Assembly (NCBI RefSeq): GCF_003265705.1 | Contig: NW_020312828.1 | Location: 58,059,455-58,123,454, forward strand | From: Callorhinus ursinus | Lineage: Eukaryota > Chordata > Mammalia > Carnivora > Otariidae | Reading direction: 5' to 3' | DNA: 64,000 nt | Shown here: positions 35,761-47,859 of the stretch, in pieces | Position numbering within the stretch: the first letter of the stretch is position 1 | Layout: every line of letters starts with the position of its first letter | The notes under the pieces: generated by a model | What the model was told of the DNA's origin: nothing | What the model saw: the letters and a program-made list of their open reading frames with translations, nothing else | Database searches by the model: none | Program-made: the position numbers and the translations under genes

Positions 35761-35929
35761 CCTAGCCTTTTTACTATCAGTTATCTCTCTCCACTCCCTG
35801 TTCAATGTCAAATTTTTAACCTATCATGACTTGAATGAATTTTTCTTAGCTCTCCTATATATTATACTTTAATAGGCTTCTCCCCTTTACTTGGTATGCA
35901 GATTTTAAGTTGGTACCCATGCTCTCCAC

Positions 35930-36420
35930 CTCCTGCTATTCATGCCTTTGTGTAATTTCCTCTGATTCAGTATGGACAGGACCAGTAATTTCTTCTCACC
36001 AATGGATGTGGCAAATGTGACAAGATGTACGTGATTATGTGCACATGATTACATACAAATATAGCACCTATCTCTGGACTCAGTTCCTCTCTCTTCCTCC
36101 CTGCCATTCCTTCCTCTGTCCCTTCCACTCACCACAAGGAGGCTTTTAATAAATAATCTGCTATTAATCCTACAGGCATTGGGGAATGACATATGCCAAT
36201 GACTGGATTGACCTTGGAAGTAGGTTCTTAGTCAAGCCTTTGATGAGATCCCAGAACTGGGGTAAGCTTTAACTGCAGCTCTGTGTGGCTATCTGTAAAG
36301 GGCTGGCATAAGCTATTCCTGGATTCCAGAACCATAGAAACCATGAGACAATAAAATATGTGTTGTTTGAAACCCCTAAATTTGTGGTAGTTTGTTATGC
36401 AGACATCTTGGAAACTCAGT
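35930..36420 (+). repeat. Old MaLR-type LTR remnant
   Basis: It starts with 'ctattcatgcctttgtgtaa' and ends 'catgagacaataaaatatgtg', then 'tttgtggtagtttgttatgc', the familiar ends of this LTR class. Confidence 0.5.
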
Positions 36421-36657
36421 GTGAAACTCAGCTCTCTTGCTCGCTCCTCAGCCTTCTGTGTTACCTCCATGCATTCGATACAGGCTTATAAACAGCTGGG
36501 CTGGTGAAGACTTGCTGTGTGTCCTAGGGTCCTCAAAATTTAAATTTAAGGTTTTAGTAAGCCATGCCAGCTGAAACATGAGTGATAAACAATATTTAGA
36601 AATTTGGTAGGTTATTCCTTCCCATTCTTTTTGGCATACTCCTCTTCCTTGTGCCAA

Positions 36658-36891
36658 TTTAAAAAAAAAAAAGATTTATTATTTATTTGAGAGAGAGAAA
36701 AAGAGTACGATATTGAGAGACAGCATGAGCCGGGGGTGGGAGGGTGGGGAGAGGAGCAGACGGTGAGGAGAGGGAGAAGTAGACTCCCCCACTGAGCAGG
36801 GAGCCCAGCTTGGGCTCTTATCCCAGGACACCAGGATCATGACCTGAGCCTAAGGCAGACTCTTAACTAACTGAGCCACCCAGGCGCCCCC
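36658..36891 (-). mobile_element. Can-SINE (SINEC), reverse
   Basis: An A/T tail (taaaaaaaaaaaagattt), a long GA tract, and a head ending tgagccacccaggcgcccc. The TSD tccttgtgccaa is exact at 36646-36657 and 36892-36903. Confidence 0.96.
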
Positions 36892-37158
36892 TCCTTGTGC
36901 CAACTGACTAAAGTTGAGAGCAAATTGGTCTCTTCTCTACTGGGAAGGACTTGCTACATTCTGGAATTCAGCTCATTTAACATTGATACCATATCTGGCA
37001 CAGAAGCTACAATAAGAACAATGCCTTGTTGACCTAGTCTCATTCCATAGTAATTCTTCAAGATTTATGATTGGGATTCCTACCTTTTGATCCTTTAGGT
37101 TTGTAGTGGGATCATTAATACCTGATACTTACTTTTCTGTTAGGCAATATTATTTTTT

Positions 37159-37314
37159 TTCATCTTTTTATTCAAGTATAATTAATATAACATGTAATTA
37201 TATTAGTTTCAGGTGTACAATATAACAATTCAGTAATTCTAACATTACTCAGTGTTCATCATGATAAGTGCAATCTTATTCCCCTTCATGTATTTCACCC
37301 ATCCCTCAACTCAC
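37159..37314 (-). mobile_element. 5'-truncated L1 3' end (older L1)
   Basis: About 155 bases of antisense L1 3'UTR ('caggtgtacaatataacaat', 'ccccttcatgtatttcaccc'). The TSD is aggcaatattatttttt (37142-37158), repeated nearly exactly from 37315. Confidence 0.88.
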
Positions 37315-37349
37315 AGGCAATATTATTTTTTATTTACTGTTTTGACCAG

Positions 37350-38935
37350 GGAATAAGGACAGTTTCACAGACTTTGGTATGGCTTTCCACACTACTATAG
37401 CTCTTATTCCACAAGCCAAGATCCAAATGTGGGAATCACTTCAATTGTCAAATATGTCAACCTCATTATACCTTCAGGGACTGGGGAAATGACCACTGGA
37501 TGGAGATCCATGGCTCAATGGGCCCACTATATGCTAAATTTTGGCCAAGTGTGCATATATTACCTGGACATTGTAAGGCTTTATTCTAACAGGGGATTCA
37601 GCAAATATCAATGTCAAGCCAAACTCTGTGTCCAATAGCCTTCAAAATGACTGGATATTCTCCTTTCCTCAATGTACTGTCACCTGAGTAAATGGCAATA
37701 GGTTTCATTAGTAAAGGACTGGTAAAATCATTATGGCATATACTTTTCATAAAGTTGCATGCTTCTTATGTTAAACACCTGGTCACCTCCTCTATTAATG
37801 GATTCCAGATGAGAAAACAGACTCGAATCTGGGTACTGAACAAGGCATCATGACTTTTTCTTTGGATGACTGCTCTTATCTTTCTCCTTCTCCATCCTTA
37901 CCTTCTTCTGATTTACATTCTTATATAGCAGAACTCTTTCTGGTTACTTATCTATTAGGATGCCATATTCTATTAACCATCTTCACAAGTTCCTGCAGGT
38001 CAAGCCCTCTTACTTGCTTATCTAACCTGGCTTAATATTTTGGTATTTTTTGGAAACTGGTTTCTGACAATTAAGTGCCCCTGTTGATTTTAATGCATCA
38101 ATTGCTTTGGAACACATCAGCACATGACTAATAATGAACCAGCTTTATGACTACCTTGGCCACCATCAGCCCTGTTATACAGTAGAATCTCTATGCACTA
38201 TGTGCCATGTAATATTAAAGACATACTTATACTGGAAAAAATTCATTGTTTATCTGAAATTCAAACTTAGCTACAGTCCTACATTTTTTTTTTTTTTGGA
38301 AGCTGTAAATGGAGAGCTACCACCAGATATTTTATTGAGGTCTATGTCACTCGCACCGGTTTATTCCTAATGGTCTTGATAAATGATGCGTTCATCTTGG
38401 CCTTCCCAGGGAATATCATCCTGTGGGGATCTTAGGGCCTCACATAACATATCCAGTCAGCAGGCCCACCGACCTGAGCTTTTTGATAGCATCTTTACTA
38501 TCTGTCAGGGAAGCTCAGACACTTTTTTTTATACTTTGCTTAACTTTGGCTATTACTTTCTCCAGGTTTTTAAGAGCCACCCTAACAGAAAGTTTGCCCC
38601 ATTCCTTGAGGTCCTTGCCAAGCTGTCATTTTCTATTCTAAAAAAAACAACTAATGCCAATTAATTCTTATTCAGTTTTATGTTCCAGTCCCATTGAACC
38701 CTCAGTTAGAATCTCAGGGATACCCCTGGCTTATAATGGGCTATGCTGGCTAGATTTTGTAGTTCCTTTGGGGTGTAATTACTTTCTACCCTTATCAGGT
38801 TCAACATGTCCCTAGCCAGTTTAAGATTATATAAAACTTGTTTTTGGTCTTGTAGTTAGGAAATTAGCTCCTGAGAGAGTCACCTGTTATTTTGTAAAGA
38901 AAAGGCTTTAAGTGTCTTTCTGCATGGGGGAGACA
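37350..38935. repeat. Probable degraded LTR-retroelement internal sequence
   Basis: Long moderately G+C sequence with phrases I associate with MaLR/ERVL interiors ('ggatggagatccatggctca', 'gacatactaatga...'-type motifs). No open frame exceeds 95 codons and no motif is conclusive. It could be unique sequence in part. Confidence 0.3.
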
Positions 38936-40047
38936 CTTATTATTTTATAATAGCCAATTTGACAGGTGTGAGGTGATATCTTATTATGGTTTTGATTTGC
39001 ATTTCCCTGATGATTAGTCATGTTGAGCATCTTTTCATATGCTTGTTGACCATCTGTGTGTGTTCTTTGGAAAAATGTCTATTCAAGTCTTCTGCCCGTT
39101 ATTAATCAGGTTTATTTGATTATTGATATTAAGTTGTGTAAATTATATGTTTTGTATTAACCCCTTATTGGTTGTATCATTTGCAAATATCTTCTGTTCC
39201 ACAGCCTACCTTTTGTTTTATTAATGGTTTCCTTTGCTGTGCAAAAGCTTTTTAGTTTGATGTAATCCTATTTGTTTATTTTAGCTTTTTTTGCCCTTGC
39301 TTGAGGAGACTGGTCGAAAACAATGTTGCTAAGACCAATGACAAAGGGCATTTTCCTCATGTTTTCTTCCAAGAATTTTAAAATTTAATCCATTTTGAAT
39401 TTAATGTTGTGTATAGTGTAAGGTAGTGCTTGAGTTTCACTCTTTTGCATGTTGCTGCCCAGTTTTCCCAACACCATTTATTTGAAGAGACTGTCTTTTC
39501 CCCAATTTATATTCTTGCTTCATTTTCCATAGTTCAATTGACCATATAGTGATGGGTTTATTTCTGGGATATTTCATTCATCTATGTGTCCATTTTCATC
39601 CTAGTACATACTGTTTTGATTGCTGTATCTTTTCAGTATAGTTTGAAAGCAGGCTCTAGGATACTTCCAGCTTTGTTCTTCTTTCTCAAGATTGCTTTGG
39701 CACTTCAGGGTCTTTTGTGGTTCCATACAAATTTTAAGATTCTTTGTTCTAGTTCTGTGAAAAATGCTGTTGGTATTTTGATAGGGATGCCATTTAACCT
39801 GTAGATTGCTTAGTATGGACATTTTAACATTAATTCTTCCAACTTATGTGCACGAAATATTTTTCCATTTGTTTGGGTCATTTTCAATTTTTCCATCAAT
39901 TTCTTACAGTTTTCAAAGTATAGGGCTTTCACCTTCTTGGTTAAGTTTATTCCTAGGTATTTATTCTTTTTGATGTTATTGTAAATGGAATTGATTTTTT
40001 ATTTTCTCTTTCTGATAACTCTTTATTAACATATAGAACCACAACTG

Positions 40048-40637
40048 ATTGTTTTAAAATTTTATTTTATTATGTTATGTTAATCACCATACCTTACATC
40101 ATTAGTTTTTGATGTAGTGTTCCATGATTCATTGTTTGGGTATAACATCCAGGGCTCCATTCAATACGTGCCCTCTTTAATACCCATCACCAGGCTAAAC
40201 CATCCCCCCACCCCCCTCCCCTCTAGAACCCTCAGTTTGTTTCTCAGAGTCCACAGTCTCTCATGGTTCATCTCCCCCTCTGATTTCCCCCCCTTCATTT
40301 TTCCCTTCCTACTATCTTTTTTTTTTTGACATATAATGTATTATTTGTTTCAGAGGTACAGGTCTGTGATTCATCAGTCTTACACAATTCACAGTGCTCA
40401 CCATAGCACATACCCTCCCCAATGTCTATCACCCAGCCACCCCATCCCTCCCACCCCCACCACTCCAGCAACCCTCAGTTTGTTTCCTGAGATTAAGAAT
40501 TCCTCACATCAGTGGGATCATATGATGCATGTCTTTCTCTGATTGACTTATTTCACTTAGCATAATACCCTCTAGTTCCATCCACATCATTGCTAATGGC
40601 AAGATTTTGGGGTTTTTTGATGGCTGCGTAGTATTCC

Positions 40638-40687
<50 letters not shown>

Positions 40688-40838
40688 CCACATCTTCTTT
40701 ATCCATTCATCTGTCGATGGACATCTTGGATCTTTCCATAGTTTGGCTATTGTGGACATTGTTGCTATAAACATTGGGGTGCACGTACCCCTTTGGATCA
40801 CTATATTTGTGTCTTTGGGGTAAATACGCAGTATGAAG
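40048..40838 (-). mobile_element. Younger L1 3' end nested in the old L1
   Basis: Starts on the minus strand in the ORF2 C-terminus (the frame encodes I-Y-P-K-D-T-N-I and C-T-P-M-F-I-A-T) and runs through the 3'UTR to a T-rich end at 40048. The TSD cacaactg is at 40040-40047 and 40839-40846, with partial extension (att versus ttt). A (GT)22 array lies in its coding part. Confidence 0.9.
40641..40684. repeat. (GT)22 microsatellite inside L1 ORF2
   Basis: 44 uninterrupted bases of GT. On the L1 sense strand it reads (AC)n and would encode alternating His-Thr just before M-E-Y-Y-A-A-I. Confidence 0.97.
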
Positions 40839-41215
40839 CACAACTGTTTTCTGTATATTAGTTTTTTATTTGGTGAATTTACTGAATTCATTTATTCTAA
40901 TAGTATTTTGATGTAGTTTTTAGGGTTTTCTATATATAGTATCATGTCATCTGCAAATAGTGATGATTTTACTTCTTCCTTTCCAATTTGGATATCTTTT
41001 ATCTTTTTTTTTCCTTTTCTAACTGCTATCACTAGGACTTCCAATAATATGTTAAATAAAAGTCATAAGAATGGGCATCCCTATCTTGTCCCTGACATTA
41101 GAGAAAAAGATTTCAGGTCTTCACCATTGAGTGTGATGTTAGCTGGGGTTTTGTCATAAATGGACTTTATTATGTTGAGATATATTCCTCTCTACCTATT
41201 TTGTTGAGAGTTTTT

Positions 41216-41403
41216 TTTTTTAAGATTTTATTTATTTGACAGAGAGAGACAGTGAGAGAGGGAACACAAGCAGGGGGAGTCGGAGTGGGAGAAGCAGGCT
41301 TCCCGCCAAACAGTGAGCCTGATGCAGGGCTCTATCCCAGGACCCTGGGATCATGACCTGAGCCGAAGACAGACGCTTAATGACTGAGCCACCCAGGTGC
41401 CCC
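41216..41403 (-). mobile_element. Can-SINE (SINEC), reverse
   Basis: A T run, a GA tract with 'gggaacacaagcaggggg', and a head ending gagccacccaggtgcccc. The TSD is ttgttgagagttttt (41201-41215) versus ttgctgagagttttt (41404-41418). Confidence 0.96.
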
Positions 41404-42002
41404 TTGCTGAGAGTTTTTAATCATGAATGAATGTTGAATTTTCTCAAATGCTTTTTCTGAATCTATTAAGATAATCATTTTTATCCTTAGGTTTTTTTTT
41501 TAATTTTGTGTATTATGTTGATTGACTTGAGGGTATAACACTGGAATGAATGCCATTTCATCATGATATATGATCCTTTTAATGTATTGTTGACTTTGGT
41601 TTGCTAATACTTTGTTGAGACTTTTTGCATCTATGTTCATCAGGATATTGGTCTGAAATTGTGTGCGTGTGTGTGTCTGTGTGTGTTTTGTCTTTGGTTT
41701 TCTTATCAGGGTGATGGTGTTCTCATAAAATGTGGAAGCCTTCCTTCCTCTTCAGTTTTTAAAAAAATAATTTCAGAAGGATAGGTGCTAACTCATTTAA
41801 ATGTTTGGTGTAATTTACCTATGAAACTGGTCTTGATCTTTTGTGTTTGGGAGTTTTTAAATTACTGCTTCAATTTCATTACTTGTAATCAGTCTTTTTA
41901 GATTTTTTATTTCCACAGTTTTTTTTTCTCCTTTCAATCCCATCTTACAGCTAATCCGAGTGACTGTTACTTCTTTACCAATTATAACTTTATCCTTTCA
42001 CT

Positions 42003-42128
42003 AGTCTTCCCTTCCTATTTATTTTATTTATATTATTTATATATTTGTTTATTATAAATTGATATATTTATTATTAAATTATATTATTTATTTTATTATT
42101 TATATTGTTTTATTTATATTTACTAAAA
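42003..42128. repeat. A+T-rich low-complexity (TTTA/TATT)n tract
   Basis: Mixed TTTA, TATT and TTTAT units over about 125 bases. Confidence 0.85.
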
Positions 42129-42215
42129 TATACAATAGTAAAATAGCCCCTACTTCTGAGAACATCCAATAAAGAGTTAAACCATACTTACATCTTCCCT
42201 TAAAAATCACCTAAA

Positions 42216-42401
42216 AGGGGGCTCCTGGGTGCCTCGTCATTAAGAGTCTGCTTTCAGCTCAGGTCATGATCCCAGGGTCCTGGGATCGTGCCCCTCATCG
42301 GGCTCTCTCCTCAGCAGGAAGCCTGCTTCTCCCACTCCCCTTGTTTGTGTTCCCTTTCCACTGTCTCTCTCTCTCTCTGTCAAATAAATAAAGTCTTTAA
42401 A
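42216..42401 (+). mobile_element. Can-SINE (SINEC), forward
   Basis: A gggggctcctgggtgcctcg head (slightly altered), a pyrimidine tract and 'caaataaataaagtctttaa' tail. The TSD is aaaatcacctaaa (left, 42203-42215) versus aaaagtcacctaa (42402-42414). Confidence 0.94.
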
Positions 42402-42414
42402 AAAAGTCACCTAA

Positions 42415-45400
42415 CAGAAGTCTATATCCTATAACAAGTTCTTTCTAATACCCTATAATTGAGACACTACACAGTTTCCTATGGTATGATTTTTCTCTCA
42501 CTGGCATGGATAATAGCCCACATTTTCAACTACTGGTGTGTTCCTAACTACTTTTAAAAATAAGATATTGACAAGTGGGAGAAAATAGGAGCAGACAGAG
42601 AGAGCTTTTGGTTCACAATGCCTGCCTAATCCTTGTGAGAGGAGAGGGGGAGGGAAGGAGAATTGGCTAGCAAGAGACGCAGAATATAGTGCAGTTCTGA
42701 GGAAATCTGATCTAGGCAGATGGCCTAAGCAGAGATTGCCTATTAGAGAGGTTTCTAATTTGAGATTCCAGAGGGATTTATTTGTCAGAATTACAGCAGA
42801 ATATAAAAATGTATAACTGGAGTTCATAAGAGAGGTGGGATAAAATTTTTGTAAAGAGAAAAATGAAAGAGAAAAAGAATATTTGGTATGAACTTACTTC
42901 AAGATTATAGTTGAAACTATGGGAGGTTAAATAAGATAGCTAGTATAGAACAAAGAAATCATACAAGGATTAGAGAAGAGGATGGAAAAACAGCAAAGGT
43001 AAAGATGAAGCAAGGAGAAGAAGTATTAATGGAAATCAAGAAGGAATCAAAGAAGTTGGGAGAATAAGAGCTAACACGGAATCCTACAATGATAGTGAAA
43101 GTATATAAATGAGGTAAAGGAAAAAGGTGTTAAATTCTTAGAAAATCCAGGACAAGAATTATTAATTTATTGACCAGAGAACCATTGATATTCACTGAAT
43201 AATGTTAACGTGGAGGTCAAGGCAAAAAATGATATATTCTAGGGAGAGAAAGTATTTTCTGAAGTTCAGTTAGAGCCTACTTGGATTAGTGATGGAGATT
43301 CCTGGCTTCTCCCCAGAGAGGCTAAATTGGAATTGATGGTGAATAAGTCGGTGGAGCAGTAGGTGAGTCCTATAAATCAAAATGGGAGAGCCACTGGAAG
43401 TACCCATTTTCTAAAGAAGTTTGGTAGTACATAACAAGCTCAGATAGGACAGGCATATAAACAACAAAATGTTCAATAAGGTTAATGAATAAGAAAACAT
43501 TAGGAGAAAGAAGGATAATGCCACTCCATGAAGAAAAACATGAGATAGAAAATCTGATGAATAACTAACCAATTAAGAACTCCCATGGCAGCAGAGTAGG
43601 GAATGAAGAATTTATATTTATCGTTATTCTTGCAATAGTGATGTCAACTCTTCTTTTGAAGGGCAATATAGAATGGAAAGGACAAAACTTGGTGAAGATA
43701 AGCTTTTAAAAGCCTAGATAGTTGAGGTAACACTTGCTATTTCTTCCCAACCAAGTCACCAATATATTACTGCCTAAAATGACAGAGGTACTTAATCTTT
43801 CTAACTTTTGTTAGTTTTTCATTAGAGTGAGCAGGTAAGTATGTTAAAACATTAGAAACTCTGAAAATTCCCAATGAAAATCAGTATTTACATGTGGTCA
43901 GTATGGAATAGTATACCAGACTTGTGATTATATCTCATATAAGAGAAATATATGACGAGGACAAAACTATCTGCAGGGAAACTCATAACTTGAGTATAAA
44001 TTTCACTTTCAAGTCTCTTTCTTAGGGGAAAGGGAGAGAGTAAAGTCTTTTGGGAGCCAGTCTTCAGCATTTGTCACTTCAGTATTCATGTCTCTAGTCA
44101 CAGAGTGATGTTTAAATGTTATAAGAATCATCAATGAAGGCTACAATTTATCATTTTTAATATAGTGCATCAGTATTATTGAATATTATTCTGTTTATTT
44201 TATAGGCTAAAGAGCAATAGTGATTTATTATGGTGTTACATTTTGGATAAATGCTGTGTGTGTGTGTGTGTACATAGTGATGCTATAAATATTGATATAT
44301 GTTTAGCCACATTTTCAAATACTGGAAAACTAGCTGTATATTTAGGCTGATATTTTGAAGTAGTGGAAACAAGTTTTATGATCATGTGGTACTCTTGAAA
44401 AATTGAAACAGAAATTTTTATAACTAAAAATATTTTCATTGACTGGTCTATAGAATCCGTGTTATCTAATAAAATCACTGTTTACTGGAATAAATATGAT
44501 TCTAAAATAAATGCTGATAGGAAAGATGACAGTTGGAACAGTTACTTTAGAAATAGTGTATGAAGATGTAATAAGAAGAGGGATAACAACTTAAATAATA
44601 GTAGAACTGTTCCTGAAGGTATATACATTGGGGTTTTATGAAAATGGTATTAAATACAATGAATACACATAAATCTGATTTGGTTCTGTTTTTTAATATA
44701 AATAATTTTGGTTTTATGGAAGAAATTAATTTGATTTAATTGACATACAGTTTTGAAATGAGGAATTAATATTAATTTCATATTATCTTCTATCCATTTT
44801 AAAATTTTAGGTGATTATTTTATTAGAAAATATAATAAAAATCCTTTACTTGTGTTTGAAATGTTTCAGACAAGTGTCCACTGAAGTATAGATCTAAAAA
44901 TATTCTACAAAGACTTTATTCAACTTTTTTGGAAATGAAATGTTCAAAGAAATAATAAAGGCTGAATTTAGATATTACTTGCTCAAACCTTCATTCTTTC
45001 CTGTTTTATAGCAATGGAATCATATACAACATTTATTACAATCAGAGCCATCAGTCTTGACCTTCCAAAGTGTCATTTTTCTTCTAAAAAGTCCAAAACA
45101 GTAGAAAACAGTAGAAAAATCAGGGTACATTTCTAGGAAAAATATACCTAATTTATGAAACTTTGGACAGGTATTAATCAAAATTTTAATATAATGATAT
45201 TAATACTAAAAAGAACAAAATATGCTTTATTTCAAAAGGAAAAACTCATTTTTATGGCAGAAGGAAATGTGAAACTCAGTTTACAAACTTAAAAGAGAAC
45301 TTTGAAAATGGCAAATGTTCAGAGTTCAAGATTTTTCTATTATTGAAATATTTTTCATATTTTATCTTCCATTCTAGGATAAATATAAACATTAATTGCT

Positions 45401-47163
45401 TAATGATAAGATATATAAAATATATTGTGACCTAAAAATTACCGTACATTGCTTTGTGAGAAAGAATTACATCTACCAAAATAATAATTGCCCTCACTGT
45501 ATATTTAAAACACTGGTTTTAGAAAAATACATTTTCTGTGAAACTCATCCTTTTATGTGATAAAACTACAATTTCTAAATAGAGATAGCTTTAAATATAG
45601 AAATTATTCAGAATCATCCTTCTTAGTTAGAAAATTATGATTATGGAATTACCATTTATATATTGTTATAGCAGCATTTCTCATATAAAGACTATTTATT
45701 ACATACTAATTGATAAATTACAAATCTGACCATACTTCCTAGGATTCCATTCCAATAATTGAAAATATTAATTTAAAAAAATCATAGCAAAGAAGTAGAA
45801 GTAGATAAAATACTTATGATTATGGAGACATACAAAGAATTTTCATGGCATATTCAGTTTTAAAATATGTCTAAAATGTAAAATAAAACTTCGTAGCTCC
45901 ATAGTTACTTGTGTAGTGATTTTGAAAGAGGTTTTGAATTCCTAAATGTTGTCTGAAAACACTTCGTATTTTGTAATGTGATTATTGAAGTCATTTAAGT
46001 GGTGGCTTTTTGCCCATGGCAGTGAATCTTCCTTTTTCTCTGTGTTAATCCTGAAAATATTTCTTCTGTTGGTTTGAATAACTTCTCCCATTTATTTTCC
46101 ACAGTTTGGCAGCATTTCCAGGGATATCCGCACAAATATTTCTGTTCTGTTGTCTGGAAACTTTCCAGGATACAATATGTTTTTTTCTTTTTAATTTTTA
46201 ATTGACTATCAAAGATGTTTCTGCTTATATATTCACCTAAGTGGTATAACTGTCACATAGCAGAGAATTTAAAATGAAGCTTTTAAAAGTACTAAATACC
46301 TGTCTAATTTCATGATAGATTTATACACAAAGATTTCTGTACTAAGAGAAAAATAAAGGGATGGAGGTAAGCCCTGTATAGATGATGAAAAACTTTTATT
46401 GCAAAAAACTCAAACATGAGAGATTGCTTATATAGAAAAATCAGTCTTTAAATGATATGACTCACAATTCAGGTTCTAAAAGGTTTTTTGATGATAACCC
46501 ATTTAATAATCATAGGTTTGAGGGAAATGTGAAAGCTCAATAACTTTAAAGTTGTAGATTATAGACAATTAATAGATTATCTAACAAGATTTCCCTTTTT
46601 GTTTCTCTATAGCTTCATGTACATTAAATACAATTTTTGTTGAAAAATATTGAATAGCTTATTTGCTTAAATCCATTATTTTACAATACTGATTATATTA
46701 TTCTTTCATATTTACATAAAACATAGTAAGCTATTACCATGTAATTTGAATATTAAATACTTGTCATTCATGAATTTTTCATAAAAACTTTTAGGAAGTT
46801 ACTTGCTGTAAGTGCCCTATAAGTGAAAATAAAGAACATATACAAAGTAAACCGTGTTGTATTTTTAAAGTACAAAATAAGTACTTTGTCCAGAACGTCA
46901 GGAGTCCAGAGTACCTACTTGACAACATGAAACATACATACTTACTATTTTTAGCTGTGAGAAGTAGCTAACTACATAATGAGATAAAATTATATGAATA
47001 ATCTTTCCCACTGGTCTGCATAGGGGTTGAAATTGGCTTATTCAGAATACATATATGAATTCTTAACTATTGTCAGGAAATGTAAGGAAAATGGATATAA
47101 AGATAATCAGAAAACAGTCTCTATCCACACTATTCTTACAGACTAACTGCCTAAGGTAGAGAC
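42415..47163. other. Repeat-poor unassigned sequence, 4.7 kb
   Basis: No SINEC or young L1. 43100-43600 faintly resembles the unnamed purine-rich repeat at 17700 and 24060. A (TG)n run of about 18 bases lies at 44254-44271. No open frame exceeds about 110 codons and none looks conserved. I see no gene. Confidence 0.45.
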
Positions 47164-47178
47164 CTCTTTGGTCCTTTT
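47164..47178. repeat. Left TSD of the composite L1 (pairs with 55499-55513)
   Basis: ctctttggtcctttt here and ctctttggtcttttt at 55499-55513 match at 14 of 15 positions. On the L1 sense strand the right flank reads TTTAAAAAGACC, an L1 endonuclease-type TT/AAAA site. Confidence 0.85.
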
Positions 47179-47497
47179 ATTTATTTATTTATTTTTAATT
47201 TTATTATGTTATGTTAATCACCATAAATTATATCATTAGTTTTTGATGTGGTGTTCCATGATTCATTGTTTGCATATAACACCCAGTGCTCCCTGCAGAA
47301 CGTGCCCTCTTTAATACCCATCACCAGACTAACCCACCCCCCTACCCACCTCCCCTCTAGAACTTTCAGTTTGTTTCTCAAAGTCCCATAGTCTCTCAAG
47401 GTTCGTCTCCCCCTCTGATTTCCCCCCCTTCATTTTTCCCTTCCTACTATCATTTTTTTAACATATAATGTATTATTTGTTTCAGAAGTAAAGGTCT

Positions 47498-47688
47498 TTT
47501 TTTTTTTTAAATTTTATTTATTTATTAGAGAGCGAGTGAGAGAGAAACAGCACGAGAGGGGAGAGAGTCAGAGGGAGAAACAGGCTCCCCACCGAGCTGG
47601 GAGTCCGATGCGGGACTTGATCCCGGGACTCCGGGACCATGACCTGAGCCGAAGGCAGTCACTCAACCAACTGAGCCACCCAGGCGCC
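47498..47688 (-). mobile_element. Can-SINE (SINEC) inserted in the L1 3'UTR
   Basis: A T run, a GA tract, and a head ending tgagccacccaggcgcc. The TSD agaagtaaaggtct is exact at 47484-47497 and 47689-47702, so this insertion is young and post-dates the L1. Confidence 0.97.
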
Positions 47689-47859
47689 AGAAGTAAAGGT
47701 CTGTGATTCAACAGTTTTACACAATTCACAGCGCTCACCATAGCACATACCCTCCCCCGTGTCTATAACCTAGCCACCCCATCCCTCCCATCCCCATATT
47801 CCAGCAGCCCGCATTTTTTTCCCTGAGATTAAGAATTCCTCATATCACTAAGATCATAT

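Larger units (their letters stand above)
38943..41920 (-). mobile_element. Old L1 ORF2 fragment, interrupted twice
   Basis: Antisense ORF2 runs from the RT domain at the right (about 41900) to the C-terminal region at the left (38943). The F-A-D-D box region is recognisable near 40947-40960 (catgtcatctgcaaatag). It is interrupted by a younger L1 (40048-40838) and a SINEC (41216-41403). The 3' end of the old element is missing beyond 38943. Many stops and frameshifts are present. Confidence 0.85.

Noticed and set aside
40641..40684. Possible CRISPR-like or regulatory array
   Set aside because: It is a plain dinucleotide microsatellite in a mammalian L1. There are no spacers or repeats of CRISPR type.
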